The notes below the pieces were generated by a model. It did no database searches and had not been told where the DNA came from. It saw nothing but the letters and a program-made list of their open reading frames with translations. From Endocalyx cinctus (lineage: Eukaryota > Ascomycota > Sordariomycetes > Amphisphaeriales > Apiosporaceae): 64,000 bases of DNA. Within the stretch, counting starts at the first letter, position 1. The number at the start of each line of letters is the position of its first letter. The position numbers and the translations under genes are program-made. The DNA lies in contig BCKC01000004.1 of the NCBI GenBank assembly GCA_001600455.1, positions 3,088,915 through 3,152,914 on the forward strand. The letters are read 5' to 3'. Below are positions 45,507 through 55,567 of this stretch, piece by piece.

Positions 45507-47764
45507 TCAAGGCATCACGTCCTTTATCGAACCGATCGTTCTTCTCTTCCTGGCCTGCTTAGCAGCCCACTCTCGACTCAGCTGCCTAGATCTCTCTGCG
45601 GCCTCTTCTCTGGCAAGTTTAGCGAGAGCCTCTCGCTCTTGCTTCTCGCGCTGACGCTCTCCTCTCAACGAGCCGTCCCGTTTGAGGATCTCTTGGCCAC
45701 GTAGCTTTTGCTGCTGGACATCTTCGGCCGTTAACGAATATCGCTTTCCGCTGACGCTACCCGCTGACGATGAAGCAGCGCGATCCGTATTAGCCGCCGA
45801 TGTTATTCCCGCAGAAAGGCCGCGGCCACGCGACTGTGATTGATTGTTCGCGTTCGTCAGGGGAGATCGCAAACTGGAGAAAGAGTCCATCGACAAACGC
45901 TTGTTGGAAGCCGACGTCGAATTTTCCGCCACGCTTAACTTGTTCTGTCGCGCGCGACTTGCGATAGTCTCTCGAGGAATCGAGAAAGATCCGATTCCGG
46001 CCCCGATCGGCCTTGCTTTGAACTCGCGCCTCTTTCGCTCCTCTTCCTCTTGAGCTCTCAACTTGGCCTCGTGCTCCTCGCGTTTGCGACGAGATATGGC
46101 TTCACCTGGAAGCTCAAAATTTGGGCGAGTTGGCGCTTTGACTGATTTGGCTGACTTGACTCTCCGTATAGTGGACACTGCTGGCTTCGTTGCTTGCGGC
46201 GGAGAAGTTTGCATCGATAAACGTGCCTCTCGCTTCTCTTTCAGCCTTCTGGCCACCGCTTCTCCCGGTAACTCGAATGTCGGGACCGTCGGCTGCCTTG
46301 CTGACTTGGCCGGTGGCTTGGGCGGGAGAAGACTATTCAGCGTCTTCGACGTCGCCTTTTCCTTCTTTGGAGGAGCCTGTGCTAAAGGCTTGTCTTCGCT
46401 CTTCAGCTTAGGAGAGTCCAAAAATATCATGGATGCAGACTTTCTCAACGATGGTCGACGGGGCTCGGTGTTGGCCTTTGCCCTGACAGAAGACGAGGGT
46501 GTCCGCTTGGGAGCGATTTGCTCGGATTGGGGCGTTGCGAATCGAACAGATCCGGCGGTCCTCGTCGTCTCAGGCTTTGATGATCTCTTTTCGGGCGGGG
46601 TGATCTGACCAAGCTGAGCAGCTACATCGAAGGCTTCCAACTGATCTTCCAGCTGGTCCAAAGCCTCCAACGAATCCTCGATTCTCGAAAAACGGTTGAC
46701 TGATGAGCTAGGACTATTACCAATGGCAGACTGAGGTGTAAACTGATCCAATTCCTGCGTAGAGACACTAGCGATCTCCTTGGTGGGTGTCACAAAGTGA
46801 GTCGCGGTTTCTGCGGTAGTAGCCATTTGAATCTTGCCTTCTGGCTTCTGCTTCTGCTTCTGCTCCTGTTCCTCTCTCAAGAAATCTCGCAATACTTTGT
46901 TATCCTCCAAAGGTGTGACAAGGAGGACGTAGGGTTTAGATGAACTGGGTTTTGCACCGTCAGCGTGAGGCCTGTGGTTCTCCGATTGCGTCTGTAAGGG
47001 CAATAGGTTGCATCCAAAGTGCACTGTGACTATGCTTTTCCCTACTGTAGACCCCGTCTGTTCGAGGCTATCTTGAACAGGCACTCGCACGGTCAAGACC
47101 CACTCGAAGTATCCGTCCCGGTGTTTCGCAAGTTGATCGTCCACCGAAGATATATCACGAGCCGAGTTCGATAAAGGATGCCCTGAATAATTTTCCGCTA
47201 TTAAAGATAGACAACTTGTCAGTATGTACGCGTTCATAATCCCCACTTAACATATCGGCAAAATTGATAGTGAAAGGACAAATAAATACCTGGAAGCTCA
47301 AGATAATGTTGCTGCTGCTGATCAGAAGGAGTAGGCGGATTTTGTGGACGTGGTTCGTCTTCAAGAACAGTTTCTAAAACGTCGAAAAGGTTTGGCGTAA
47401 TAGGTGGTCGACTAAGTCGACGGCCGGGCCCACGCTTCTGCTCGTTAGACCAAGCTGAAGTTTGATTTACTTGATTAAGTTGGTGAGTCTGGGTGCTAAT
47501 GCGAAGCTTCTTAAGCTCGGATGTGAGGGACTCGACACTTGATGAACCAAGATTAAACGATTGACTTGGATTTAAAGTTTGTGTCTGATCTCGATTGTTA
47601 TCTTGATTTTGTAAATTTGAAACAGGTAAGTCACGTAAGACTTCGGGTGTAGATTGCGGTTCCAATACGCCGTCACTGGTAGATGAGTGCTCGTCTTCAC
47701 CGGAACTGTTGTCGCTGAGAATGTCAAATCCAAGACGAGGGTGGGAGTAGACGGCGCGAGGCAT
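45507..47764 (-). CDS. TPX2-like microtubule-associated protein
   Basis: Two exons, 47290-47764 and 45507-47197 (92-nt intron), give 721 aa. The N-terminal third is polar and acidic (LSDNSSGEDEHSS) with a possible short folded block around GYFEWVLTVRVPV. The C-terminal half has two related basic-helical repeats, TFELPGEAVARRLKEKREAR and NFELPGEAISRRKREEHEAK. These are followed by EEEERKRREFKARPI, which resembles the C-terminal TPX2 module of spindle proteins. The end is a long charged coiled coil (QREKQEREALAKLAREEAAE) and a basic tail. Inferred role: binding microtubules or the spindle. I have no search to confirm the domain, and fungal homologues may carry other names. Confidence 0.68.
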
Positions 47765-48924
47765 GGTCGACCTTTTATTATTGGAATGACCACCTTAATT
47801 GAACGTTCTTCTAATACTTGGGGGGCCCCGGTGAAATTCCACTACTGCGGATAGTGTCAGAAGTGTAAATCAACCAATGAGACCAAGAATGGTTTAGGGA
47901 TGATAAAACAAGCAAGGGCTTGTTTGAGATTGAGGGTCTGTAATTTTATGTGGAAGAAAAAAGAAAAATAATTGAAAAAGTTCTATCTCTTCCAAAAGAG
48001 TTAGTGTTAAAGTAAGTAGAAGAAATTATTAATTTTTGACTCGGGGATTTCGATGAATTGGTAATGCTGAAGATAGAGAAAAGGGAAAAAGAAAAAAAGA
48101 AAAAGAAAAATGTTTGTTTACTTTTGGGCTTTCTATCGTAGATTTACCATGGTAAGTACGGGGAGTACCTTGTAAATACCTACGATATACTTTAGGTGGT
48201 AGTGGGTGGTTATCGTCCTTATTCCTTACCAAATAAATATGGTCTTATTGGCACTTCCTCGATTTTCAATGCTTGAGTTCCATTATCTTGCATAACTCCT
48301 CCCTATTTACACTAATTACTTACATATATGCAAATAGCAACTTCCTTGTTCATCATCTCCAGAGTAGTATAAGATCTAATAAACGAGAATAAATAGACTG
48401 ACAAGATATCTTTAGTGTATGAATATATCTACGTAGTGTAATGCGTATGGAGATATCCGATGGATCCATGAAATTAATCTTCACTTAACGATGATGACTA
48501 AGACACGCGACGATACGATCGAAACGCGTCTTTTACTATTGTGTATGGATGATAGATGTAGATAAACCCCGCTCGATGGACCTCGATAGATACATACTTA
48601 AAAGTACGGAGTAGACTACTTAGAATACATACATCCATCCAACTGCAAGTAAGAGGCATACACATCATCTAAAAAGCCCCACCCGACAACTTGAGATCAA
48701 TCTTTTCACAGATCATGCTCAAGTGGACATGCGTTCGCCACGTTTTAAGAGCTTTGCATCCGATGAAAAAGTAACAACATACCAAACGTAGTATGAACTG
48801 GCGAGGAGATCTCTATTCCAATCACCCCACTTCAACACATTTTCTTCTAACACACGAAAATATGGGTATACATACTTAGTATATCGGGTTCCACGTCATC
48901 GGCATTGTCATTGTAGATATACTT
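47765..48924. other. Intergenic, TPX2-like promoter / DAD2 3' flank
   Basis: About 1.2 kb, AT-rich. TACGGAGTA lies at 48605-48613. A purine-rich tract lies near 48070-48110. No gene seen. Confidence 0.5.
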
Positions 48925-49524
48925 TCAAGTGCCTTGTTCGTTTTCTAAAGCTTCGTCTGCTTGCGCTTGTAACGACGGCGCATGTTCCGTAGGGATTCTA
49001 ACGAGAGTCTGTGGTAGAGGGGTATCATTGTCCTCCTTTTCTGGCTGAGTGTCCTCTTGATTCCGCGGACGTGGTATTTTCGCTACAAGGATTAGCATGT
49101 TTATCTACAAAGTATGTTAATTTTAACATGGTAGTAAAAATCATACCTGATGCCATGTTGATAGCTCGTAAGACGTTATGCCAATTTCCCAATACTGTCG
49201 CGATTGCTGTTCAAAGTTTCAACATGTCAGCATCTTATATATGGGGATTTGACACATAAATTTTAAACAATGCCGTATTTATTCATCGTGACACGCACCT
49301 TCTGTGCCGTCGGATAAGGTAGATAATTTCTGTTCTAGGGCTTCCATCTGATCTGCTACGGCGGCGCTGAGGTCTCGTAACTCCTTAAGATTATCGAGCT
49401 CGGCCTTCTTCTCGTTGATACGAGTAAGTAAGGTAGTTGACTGCCCTGTCGATTGTGCAATGGGATTTGTATTGGTAGAGCCTTGACGTAAGTGACCCGA
49501 CAGCGAACGGGAGGAAAAGGCCAT
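48925..49524 (-). CDS. DAD2: DASH/Dam1 complex subunit Dad2
   Basis: Three minus-strand exons, 49299-49524, 49147-49206 and 48925-49082, give 147 aa. Dad2 is a subunit of the DASH ring that couples kinetochores to microtubule ends. The core is a helix, ARINEKK-type, read here as LLTRINEKKAELDNLKELRD, then VADQMEALEQKLSTLSDGTE. It continues across the splice into ATVLGNWHNVLRAINMAS, the family signature. The tail has PLPQTLVRIPTEHAPSL. The start at 49524 (MAFSSRSL) fits the family; the frame extends upstream to another ATG, but that would add a hydrophobic stretch foreign to Dad2. The middle exon is only 60 nt. Divergent from shugoshin. Confidence 0.93.
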
Positions 49525-50226
49525 ATTGAAAAGGAAATACAGATATTGCGCCGATTCTGTTAGGATCAGTAGAAGAAAATCCAAAAGTCTAAATGGAGTC
49601 AAATTATCTTGTGAACGTTCAATAAAATGTCCCCACGTACGTAACGCAGTGTATTATTTACTTAGTATTTAGTATTTACTGCGTAGGATTTAGTATATTA
49701 TGTACCTAGGTAGCGCTATAGTATACACTAGGTAGTATAATACAGTGTAGTGAAAGCACTGTCAAGTACCTAAATTTTAGTGAATATGTGGATCTACCGT
49801 TCTGCATCCCGGTCAACCCGCACCTAATACGTCTTAGTGCTGTAGGGTACGTATTTTAGCAGCCCAAATACCCTAAACCCAAACCACTTCAACGGACAAG
49901 GGCGCTTTATAGTCTTAGCTCGCAAACGTTTATACCCTTTTCGGAAGTTTGTTGACTTTGCATCCCCTGCTACCCAATTTCTTCTAATAAAAAAAAAACC
50001 TCGAATCCACTTTGCGACTGCATCCACACAACATACACACAACTTACTTCTCCATCTTTTGAAAGGGAACTTGCTTTTTCTCTACGTCAAGAGCCTCTTC
50101 TTCTTTCAACTATTACCACAAAGTGCCAAATTATCATTATATCATTGCTACAACTTACTTGTATATGTTGAAGTAAATTTGAAATAAACTCAGCTTGTTA
50201 CCAGCACAATACTACCACCTTTCGCC
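49525..50226. promoter_or_regulatory. Shared divergent promoter, DAD2 / shugoshin
   Basis: 702 bp between two outward-facing chromosome-segregation genes. It contains GTACCTAGGTAGCGC near 49703-49717. No ACGCGT box is present in the spacer; the nearest is inside the shugoshin coding start at 50272-50277. Confidence 0.55.
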
Positions 50227-52728
50227 ATGGCACGACTCAACGAGCCGATCGTGTCAACAGACAATTTAGAAACGCGTACGTCTCTNAAACCAAGAAACCA
50301 ACCCCAAGACGTTTCCCCCTCCCATTACCGAATAAGAAAGAGTAAAGTAGCTAACGGACATCCCCTTATAGTACGTCGGAAGTTTCTACGTCAGAACCGA
50401 GATATTGCCAGGATAAATTCGACGCAATCCCTTAAAATCCGGAGTCTCGAAAATGAATGCGCTCGGATGCTTTCTGAAAACTTGGACCTGCGAGGCCAGA
50501 TAATACGACTCGAGACAGAATTACAAGAGAGCAGATCTCAGAGAATTGCAGATCATGCTATGGAAATTAAGGAGAAGATGGAAGCCCAGCTCGTGGAATG
50601 GGGTGCTATGCTTGCAAGCCTAGGACATGAGCCCTTACCCAAGAACAAATCCCCTAGAGTATCTAAAAAGCAAAAAATAAGGAGGAGCAGCATCAGCCGA
50701 ACCGGTTTGACCGACTGGCGACGAAGAGACACAATGAGTTCCATGCAGGATCTCGAGGCTGCAGCGTTGCAGGAGGGAAGACTCCCACCCCTATGGGAGA
50801 ACAAAACATGTCCTCGGGAGACACTAAAGTATGTCGATGCTCCAATGATCTCTCAGCTTGGACCAACTAACACTGCCTGTAGTCGAGATGAAATACTTGC
50901 CCTGCAATTCCAGGCCGAGGAAAACGCCGACTCTCCAGATTTAGGACCGCCGCCTGTATCACGGTTTGTTGACGAAGACCCCGTCAAGATAGATCTACCC
51001 AAGAAGACGCTCAAGCCGGTTGCTCCTCTTTCCGACTTCGTCGACATTGAAGAGATGACGATACCCGAACCACGGACAAAGCCTCTCACGATATACAAGA
51101 AGGCAGAAAAGAAAGCGGCGGAAGAGCCCGCAAAAGTAGATATTTCGAGCAAAAAGGTCGAGCCGGAGACAAATGTTCCAGCCACTAAAGTGGTCACCTC
51201 CTCGGAGCCACAAGTTCCTGTTCAAGCTGCTAAGGCCGGTTTGAAGAGGAAAACTAGGGATGATGAGAAGGAGGATGAGCTAGGATCGAAACCACCACCG
51301 CCGCCAGCTACGATAGCAAAGAATCAGCCAGAGAAAACGGTCAATCTGATGAAGTCCAAGCCCACAAACAGACCAGTCAAAGAACTCCCAGCTAGTCGAA
51401 AGGATGTACGAGAGAAGTCCACGGTTTCTTCGCAAAGGAAGCCATTAGGTGTCAAGAACTCAAACGAGCCCGTCGGTTCCCCTAAAAAGCACGCAAAGCC
51501 ACCCGTTATGGATGAGATATCAAAAGCTAAAGAAGCAATCTTGAAACGGGATGATGTGGCCAAAGATCTTGCGAAGCCGAAGAAGAATTTGGAGCCGGTA
51601 GAAATTTCCGTACCGGTATCCGAGCCAGCGGCACCACTTTCGCCCATCGAGATAGCGCCCGAGAATCTCACGGCAGAGCCCAATCTAGCCATACCGGATA
51701 CTCCCGAGCCCACGGCTTCCAAGGAGGAGAGCAACAAGGACACGCCGCCTCCGGGCGATATCTCTGCTAGGGGCGAGACGTCGCGGGGAAGCCGCCGAGC
51801 ACGAGCAGCTATCAGCTACGCCGAGCCCAACCTCCGCGATAAGATGCGCCGGCCTACGAAGCAGCTTCTGGATGCCGTATCGGGCGAGGGGAAGAACCAC
51901 ATGCGCCGAGCCAGCCACTCGCTCAAGGACGAGCCGTCCTCGGTCGCGAAATCGGAGACCCAGTCGAACCGATCCGAGTCCTGGAAAGATCTCCCCGCGG
52001 CGGAGGGCGCGACGGCCGACGCGATGGCGAGCCCGCTCGTCCAGAAGACGTCTAGGACGGCGCAGCTGGACGACCTGCCCACCTCGGTCGTGACCGACAG
52101 GAAGAAGCGGGCCTCGGCGATCGGGCCGCAGAAAAGCGAGGTCGGCAAAGCGGACGAAGGAAACGCGATCACGACGGGAAGCTCGAATAAGTCCACCTCG
52201 AAGGTAGGAGGCGGAAACCGCCGGCTCGAGGACGTCGCCGCCCAGGAGGCGGAGGTGGCCAGGATGCTGGACGACGACTCGGCCACGTCGGCCTCGACGG
52301 ACGTGTACGAGTTCCGAAGCTTCTCGCCCGCGGGGAGGAAAGGCGACGGCGGCTCGAAGCACGTCTCGCCGGCGACGACGCCGGAAGAAGATAACGTGAA
52401 CCCGAAGAAGGCCAAGGGCGGTCGCCAGGCGGCCCGGTCCAGACGCATGTCGTCGATGGCGCGAGAGGACCTCGAGCAACACCAGCAACAACGCGCGGCC
52501 GAGGACTCCGAGAAGCCGACGAAACACGCGAAGAAGAGGGCCTCGATGATGGCGCCGAGAAAATCGAAGATGGACGGCGCCGAGCAGGGCGATCACGAAG
52601 ACGACGCGGATACCAGCCTCGATAGCACCGGGACTTCTTCCTCGTTCGGCGACGCCGATGTTACCGTCACGGGCGGGTCGAGGGATACGGGCAGGGTATC
52701 TATGAGGAGAAGGAGTATGATGATATGA
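50227..52728 (+). CDS. SGO1: Shugoshin
   Basis: Intronless, 833 aa. Shugoshin protects centromeric cohesin by recruiting PP2A and supports bipolar attachment. The N-terminal coiled coil begins at RRKFLRQNRDIARINSTQSL and continues ENECARMLSENLDLRGQIIR (about 50-105). This is the hallmark of the family and the PP2A-binding part. The centre is long, Pro/Lys/Glu-rich and disordered. The C-terminal basic SGO motif is SRRARAAISYAEPNLRDKMR (about 518-540), which in the family binds phosphorylated H2A. The single ambiguous base at 50286 is the third position of CTN, so residue 20 is Leu whatever the base. The 3' half of the gene is markedly GC-rich, which creates long spurious antisense frames. Confidence 0.93.
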   Translation: MARLNEPIVSTDNLETRTSXKPRNQPQDVSPSHYRIRKSKVANGHPLIVRRKFLRQNRDIARINSTQSLKIRSLENECARMLSENLDLRGQIIRLETELQESRSQRIADHAMEIKEKMEAQLVEWGAMLASLGHEPLPKNKSPRVSKKQKIRRSSISRTGLTDWRRRDTMSSMQDLEAAALQEGRLPPLWENKTCPRETLKYVDAPMISQLGPTNTACSRDEILALQFQAEENADSPDLGPPPVSRFVDEDPVKIDLPKKTLKPVAPLSDFVDIEEMTIPEPRTKPLTIYKKAEKKAAEEPAKVDISSKKVEPETNVPATKVVTSSEPQVPVQAAKAGLKRKTRDDEKEDELGSKPPPPPATIAKNQPEKTVNLMKSKPTNRPVKELPASRKDVREKSTVSSQRKPLGVKNSNEPVGSPKKHAKPPVMDEISKAKEAILKRDDVAKDLAKPKKNLEPVEISVPVSEPAAPLSPIEIAPENLTAEPNLAIPDTPEPTASKEESNKDTPPPGDISARGETSRGSRRARAAISYAEPNLRDKMRRPTKQLLDAVSGEGKNHMRRASHSLKDEPSSVAKSETQSNRSESWKDLPAAEGATADAMASPLVQKTSRTAQLDDLPTSVVTDRKKRASAIGPQKSEVGKADEGNAITTGSSNKSTSKVGGGNRRLEDVAAQEAEVARMLDDDSATSASTDVYEFRSFSPAGRKGDGGSKHVSPATTPEEDNVNPKKAKGGRQAARSRRMSSMAREDLEQHQQQRAAEDSEKPTKHAKKRASMMAPRKSKMDGAEQGDHEDDADTSLDSTGTSSSFGDADVTVTGGSRDTGRVSMRRRSMMI

Positions 52729-53495
52729 TTTTTTTTTTTAAGCGGGAAAGAAATGAGTTTTTTTTTTTTTTTTTTTTTTTAGTTTGATTTCTTTGACCGG
52801 AGTTTGGATTTTCGTCTCCCTTTTTTTTTTCTTGTCATGCACTGTTACTGTCTCGAAAGAGAAAAAATGAGCTGAGAAGGAAACGCACGCCTACATATAC
52901 CATACTAATGATTAACGACCGCATTGAACAAAAAACATTGTTTTCGGCGGCGGGTGTTTTTTTAATCTGTCTTTCGTTATATTTTCCTTTCTTTTTTTCA
53001 AATAATGTCATTGAATAGTTCAAATGAACGGATCGAAAGGGGGGCCAAGAAGGGAGAGAGAAGAAGTGAAGATGGATAATGAGGAAAGCTTGTAATAGAT
53101 GATCGACTTGGATGGAATGTCCTCTCTTTTCCAGCAATGGAGAAAATATAACAAACATAATCATAGCGTCGGAGTCGAAATTTCACTTATGTTTTAAGTT
53201 TTAAGTTTGTCTTTCCTTTTTTTCGGTCCCTCCAAATAAGGGGAACAATTATAAGACTTTTTCATTAAAATTGTGAAGCTTCTTCATGCTTTTTAATGTC
53301 TCCGTAATTCTCTTTTTTGCTTCTTCCTTCTTTTAGGCTTATAATATAGTCAAGCCGAATGGAGGGAGATGTGACGGATTTACCTCCCGATAACCCTGGG
53401 TAAATCGTAGCCAGCTTTCCGAAGTCTGTCGTGATTCTTCAAAAGTTTTTAGGATCTTCTTAATTTCTAGTAGACATATACACCCGCCATTCCTA
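52729..53495. other. Convergent intergenic, shugoshin / VPS29
   Basis: 767 bp with a 23-base poly(T) at 52758-52780 just past the shugoshin stop. No gene seen. Confidence 0.55.
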
Positions 53496-54303
53496 TCACG
53501 AACCGCCCGTCGGCTCTACCGGCTTCGTATATGTTACCTTCTCCACCGCCACATTCTCCACGCCGTTCTCATCTTTCCGTAGTTGATAGACGTAGAGGGT
53601 TAGTGATATACCTTGGACCTATCGAGATAGTAATATGGTTTAATCGTTAGAAGAAAAACATTTCCATGCCGTCCGTTTCAACGGGAAAAAGGGGGATTAC
53701 GGAAATCTTTATAGTAAAACTCACGTCCATAAGGCAAAAGCTAGGCATCATCTCCTCCTCCTCGCCTTCCTTGGTCCAGCCGGTGGTGTAAGCGCCGGTG
53801 GCGGATCCGGGGTTGACGAAGAACTTGTCCATGTACTCGAAGGCGTCGAAGCGGTGGGTGCCGCCCCAGCAGAGGACGTCGACGTCGAGCTTGTTGGCCT
53901 CGGCCAGCAGGAGGTCGGGCTCGGTCGAGACGAGGGTGAAGCCCTCGACGAAGCCGATCCGCAGGGACCCGTGCGTCACCACCTGCGACAGAGGCAGGGA
54001 CGCCGCCTCGACGTCGAACCGCCCCTTCACGATCTTCAAGTCCGGCGCGATCGACCGTAGGTACTCGTACGTGTGCTTGTCCGTCAGGTTGCCCAGGCAG
54101 AGCGTCTGCCCGATCTTGCCGGGGGAGAGGAGTTTTTTAAACTGTTTGATGCCTTCCGAGTTAGCGCGATTGTCGCCTTTACCCAGAAAATGAAATTTGT
54201 TCTTTTTTGATGTGCTTTGTTTCTTCTTTTTTACCTTTTGTGGTATATCAAGTGCTCGATCTGGGATATGCAGGTCCCCTATTACGAGGATTAAGAATGC
54301 CAT
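53496..54303 (-). CDS. VPS29: Retromer subunit Vps29
   Basis: Three minus-strand exons, 54235-54303, 53725-54141 and 53496-53618, give 202 aa, the normal family size. Vps29 has a metallophosphoesterase fold but acts as a scaffold in the retromer complex that recycles cargo from endosome to Golgi. Seen: LILVIGDLHIPDRALDIP at the start, GKIGQTLCLGNLTDKHTYEY, VKGRFDVEA, LCWGGTHRFDAFEYMDKFFV and NPGSATGA. The first intron (93 nt) has no stop in frame. I remove it because it has a CTAAC branch site 20 nt before CAG, and removal restores RALDIPQK-FKKLLSPGKIG. The last exon encodes the terminal strands (GISLTLYVYQL). Divergent from the aminotransferase gene. Confidence 0.94.
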
Positions 54304-55567
54304 CGCTGCTGCTTGTTATTGGAACCTCCTTTTCAATTCTTGTTCAAGATCCTCCTCTCATAGACCTCGGCCGATTATCGCTTGAACTTCGAGTTTGGGA
54401 TATCTGGTCGAAGGAACGTAGAAGGTAAACAGGCCCAGAGAGATGGCTCGGGATGCGGGGCGTCGACGGGTCTGAAGAAGTTCTTCGTTGAGCGAATTGG
54501 GTCCTAGATGGAATATTGGAAGCGGAAATTGGCTTTGGTTGAATACTTAAGATGATGAATTAGCTTCTCGCTTCGAAAAAGAAGGTCTTGTTATCGTGGA
54601 GTGAATGCGTCTCTAGCATTGGAACTCATAAGCTTTGAGGTTAGCAGACTTGCAGAGTACCCTTGCCAGTTGCGTAGCTTTCATTCTACTGTGCGCTACT
54701 CATGCAGTTCGATATAGATTAATACATAACCCCGACAAAGTAATATATTTTTGACGTAAGTCTGTATTTACGTAATATTAAGCCCTTAACACTTTAAGAT
54801 GCTTCAATTGTATTGATTCCTAAATCCTTGCAGCTTGAAATTTACATCAGACATCGTAACCTCAATTCCATGTCGGCCGTGCTACGCCGTGCTGTGTCAT
54901 CATGTACCATTTTAGTTTTAGTAATAGTTCACTATAATTATGTACTTACAATTTGACGATGTATTGTAATATAAACAATAAAATAAATATCCCTTGGCCG
55001 AATACGGAGGATACTACCGATATACTTACGCAACCAAGTTGAAAAATAAAATAAAATAAAATATCTCCAGGCCTATCTTCTTTCAAAACTGAACCCTGCT
55101 TACCATTTTAACCAGAGCAACCTAGTCTTGTTTGTTTTTTGACCTTTAATCAAAGTTTATCCAAAAAATCAACGTTCGGGTAGGTTTTCTTGATACCGAT
55201 CTCATCCCCCCATATCGACATCTCTTGGCCTAAGTTAGCTTCTCTACCATCACATTTTCCACCGCCTGTGATACCGATAGATAGCGTAGTCTAACGGGGT
55301 TCGTTCGGCGTTGTATTCGGATCCGCCAAAGATTGAACAGAATCATCGGTTCAGGAACCGGGTACCTAAGTCCAAAGTCCAATGATTGATCAAGTCGAGT
55401 CAGGTATATCGATCCACCTACTAATATTGTCTCTATCAACAGTTTAGACGCTTTAGGCGACAAAGTTGCCTTACCTTAGAATATAAAGCTTCCAATTTTA
55501 AATTGCAGTACAGGCTTTAAGCCATTGACAACTCAGGTATAGTTATCAAGATAAAGTTTTGCACAAG
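54304..55567. other. Divergent intergenic, VPS29 / aminotransferase
   Basis: About 1.26 kb holding both promoters. It carries a decayed stretch resembling VPS29 exon 3 at about 55230-55300 (listed separately). Confidence 0.5.
55230..55300 (-). pseudogene. Fragment resembling VPS29 exon 3
   Basis: On the minus strand, CTACGCTATC and then GTGGAAAATGTG, GGTAGAGAAG and TAAC line up with VPS29 exon 3. Over the best 29 bases I count 24 matches, and four of the five differences are transitions. The translated piece VENVMVEKLT parallels VENVAVEKVT of the true gene. It lies upstream of VPS29 in the same orientation with no intact frame around it. The match is short, so chance is not excluded. Confidence 0.4.

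Noticed and set aside
49525..49602. Upstream in-frame extension of DAD2 (26 residues, hydrophobic)
   Set aside because: Dad2 is a soluble kinetochore protein; the ATG at 49524 starts the family-like MAFSSRSL, so the extension is probably 5' leader.
51685..52596. 303-codon antisense frame inside shugoshin
   Set aside because: Arg/Leu-rich mirror of a GC-rich coding region; the sense strand is the recognisable shugoshin C-terminal half.
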